From assembly GCA_016777645.1 (NCBI GenBank), contig JADHRC010000091.1, forward strand, positions 1-6,337: a DNA stretch of 6,337 nt, written 5' to 3'. The notes under the pieces were generated by a model. That model was not told the DNA's origin and did no database searches. It saw only the letters and a program-made list of their open reading frames with translations. This document shows positions 5,529 to 6,337 of the stretch, piece after piece. How positions within the stretch are numbered: position 1 is the first letter of the stretch; each line of letters opens with the position of its first letter. This stretch comes from Alphaproteobacteria bacterium. GTDB taxonomy: Bacteria; Pseudomonadota; Alphaproteobacteria; Puniceispirillales; Marisalimonadaceae. The position numbers were made by a program, and so were the translations under genes.

Positions 5529-6337
5529 TCACTTGTGATCTGTATTTAATTTATTTTCAAGCCATAGAGAATACCTGGACATAGCAAAACAGCTCACGAA
5601 AAAGAAAAGAGCTACAAATAAATAAGTTTCTGTAGATAAACCATTCCATTTTGTGTCTGCCAAAGCAGCTCTTCCTATACCCAATGGATCTAATAAACCA
5701 ATGACAACAACAAGTGTTGTATCCTTATAAAGACCAATGAAAGTATTCATGATTCCTGGTATTGAAATTTTTAAAGCTTGCGGAAGTGTAATGAACCTTG
5801 TTTTTTGCCAGTAAGTCATTCCTAAAGCATCAGCAGCTTCATATTGCCCCTTAGGAATAGCTTGAATGCCTCCTCGAATAACCTCTGCAATATATGCTGC
5901 AGAAAAAAAGGTAAACATAATAATAACTCTAACTAAAATACTAAAATTTGTGCCTGGAGGTAAAAAGTAATTCAGCATTGATGAAGCTACAAAAAGAAGT
6001 GTTATTAATGGTACACCTCTCATGAATTCAATAAAACAAATACTTAGAGTTCTAACAACAGTTAATTTAGATTGTCTTCCTAAGGCAAGAACAATTCCTA
6101 ATGGAAGCGAACAGACTATTCCAGATACTCCCAGTATTACTGTAAGCATGAATCCACCAAATAAACTATACTCAATCTTAGCTAAACCAAAAAAACCACC
6201 ATTTATAAGTATAAAGGCAAAAACAGGGTAGATAGCACTAAACCAAAGAAGCCATTTTCTTTTAGGAAGATCAGGATATAAAAGTGGAGCAAAAGCAATA
6301 AACATGGTTAAAAAAGAAATATCAATTCGCCAACGTT
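5529..6337 (-). CDS. aapM: General L-amino acid ABC transporter permease AapM/BztC, N-terminus missing
   Basis: The gene is cut by the right window edge. The frame is open from the edge down to TGA at 5531-5529, giving 268 visible residues. A Met codon at 6305-6303 is in frame, but ten sense codons precede it (reading RWRIDISFLT) and AapM/BztC proteins are usually about 380-430 residues, so it is probably internal. The HisM-type core has the inner-membrane pattern GGFMLTVILG (about 6158-6126), EFMRGVPLI (about 6029-6003) and AEVIRGG (about 5888-5866). The EAA loop (about 5840-5781) reads EAADALGM, then I-TLP, and contacts the ATPase. About seven hydrophobic segments are visible. ALGRQSK, YWQKTRF and the C-terminal MSRYSLWLE resemble Rhizobium AapM. 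It pairs with AapP, and a second permease AapQ is expected upstream. Confidence 0.9.
   Translation of the reverse strand, partial: RWRIDISFLTMFIAFAPLLYPDLPKRKWLLWFSAIYPVFAFILINGGFFGLAKIEYSLFGGFMLTVILGVSGIVCSLPLGIVLALGRQSKLTVVRTLSICFIEFMRGVPLITLLFVASSMLNYFLPPGTNFSILVRVIIMFTFFSAAYIAEVIRGGIQAIPKGQYEAADALGMTYWQKTRFITLPQALKISIPGIMNTFIGLYKDTTLVVVIGLLDPLGIGRAALADTKWNGLSTETYLFVALFFFVSCFAMSRYSLWLENKLNTDHK

Noticed and set aside
5355..5549. Plus-strand ORF overlapping the start of aapP
   Set aside because: Antisense to the AapP Walker A region, with no ribosome-binding motif or family resemblance.
6022..6231. Plus-strand ORF inside aapM
   Set aside because: Antisense to conserved permease segments; composition explains the open frame.

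Overview
The window is strongly A+T-rich, with short intergenic gaps, tightly packed genes and Lys/Asn/Ile-rich proteins. Together with protein motifs that best match alphaproteobacterial families (AapP/AapM transporter, the TAGNTG type of cysteine synthase, an MnmH tail), this suggests a streamlined marine alphaproteobacterium such as SAR11 (Pelagibacterales). That placement is inference from composition and recalled family sequences, not from a search. I see no mobile element, CRISPR array, prophage or sign of recent transfer. It looks like ordinary core genome with some regulatory details worth checking.

Layout. Left edge (1-289, + strand): the C-terminal end of a tRNA 2-selenouridine synthase (mnmH). 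An 89-base gap without a gene follows, then tRNA-Asn(GTT) at 379-453 with an encoded CCA. Next is a minus-strand pair reading toward the tRNA: a YheS-type ABC-F ATPase (922-2775) and, overlapping its stop by four bases, a YqaA-type DedA/SNARE-associated membrane protein (488-925). A 115-base divergent intergenic region (2776-2890) holds a TATAAT box for the plus-strand pair cysK (2891-3895) and sseA (3910-4752). The right end is a minus-strand amino-acid ABC transporter: ATPase aapP (4757-5521) and permease aapM (5529 to the window edge, N-terminus missing). The other parts of that operon (binding protein, second permease) would lie beyond the right edge.

How the genes fit together. cysK and sseA form a short sulfur-amino-acid operon: O-acetylserine plus sulfide gives cysteine, and 3-mercaptopyruvate (the transamination product of cysteine) is desulfurated. 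They meet the amino-acid uptake operon tail to tail with only four bases between the stop codons. An imperfect 15-pair hairpin lies just past the sseA stop, inside the end of aapP, and is the best terminator candidate in the window. The ABC-F/YqaA pair combines a ribosome-associated ATPase with a small membrane protein, and the ATGA overlap implies translational coupling. Only sseA has a convincing Shine-Dalgarno sequence; the other visible starts have weak or no such motif.
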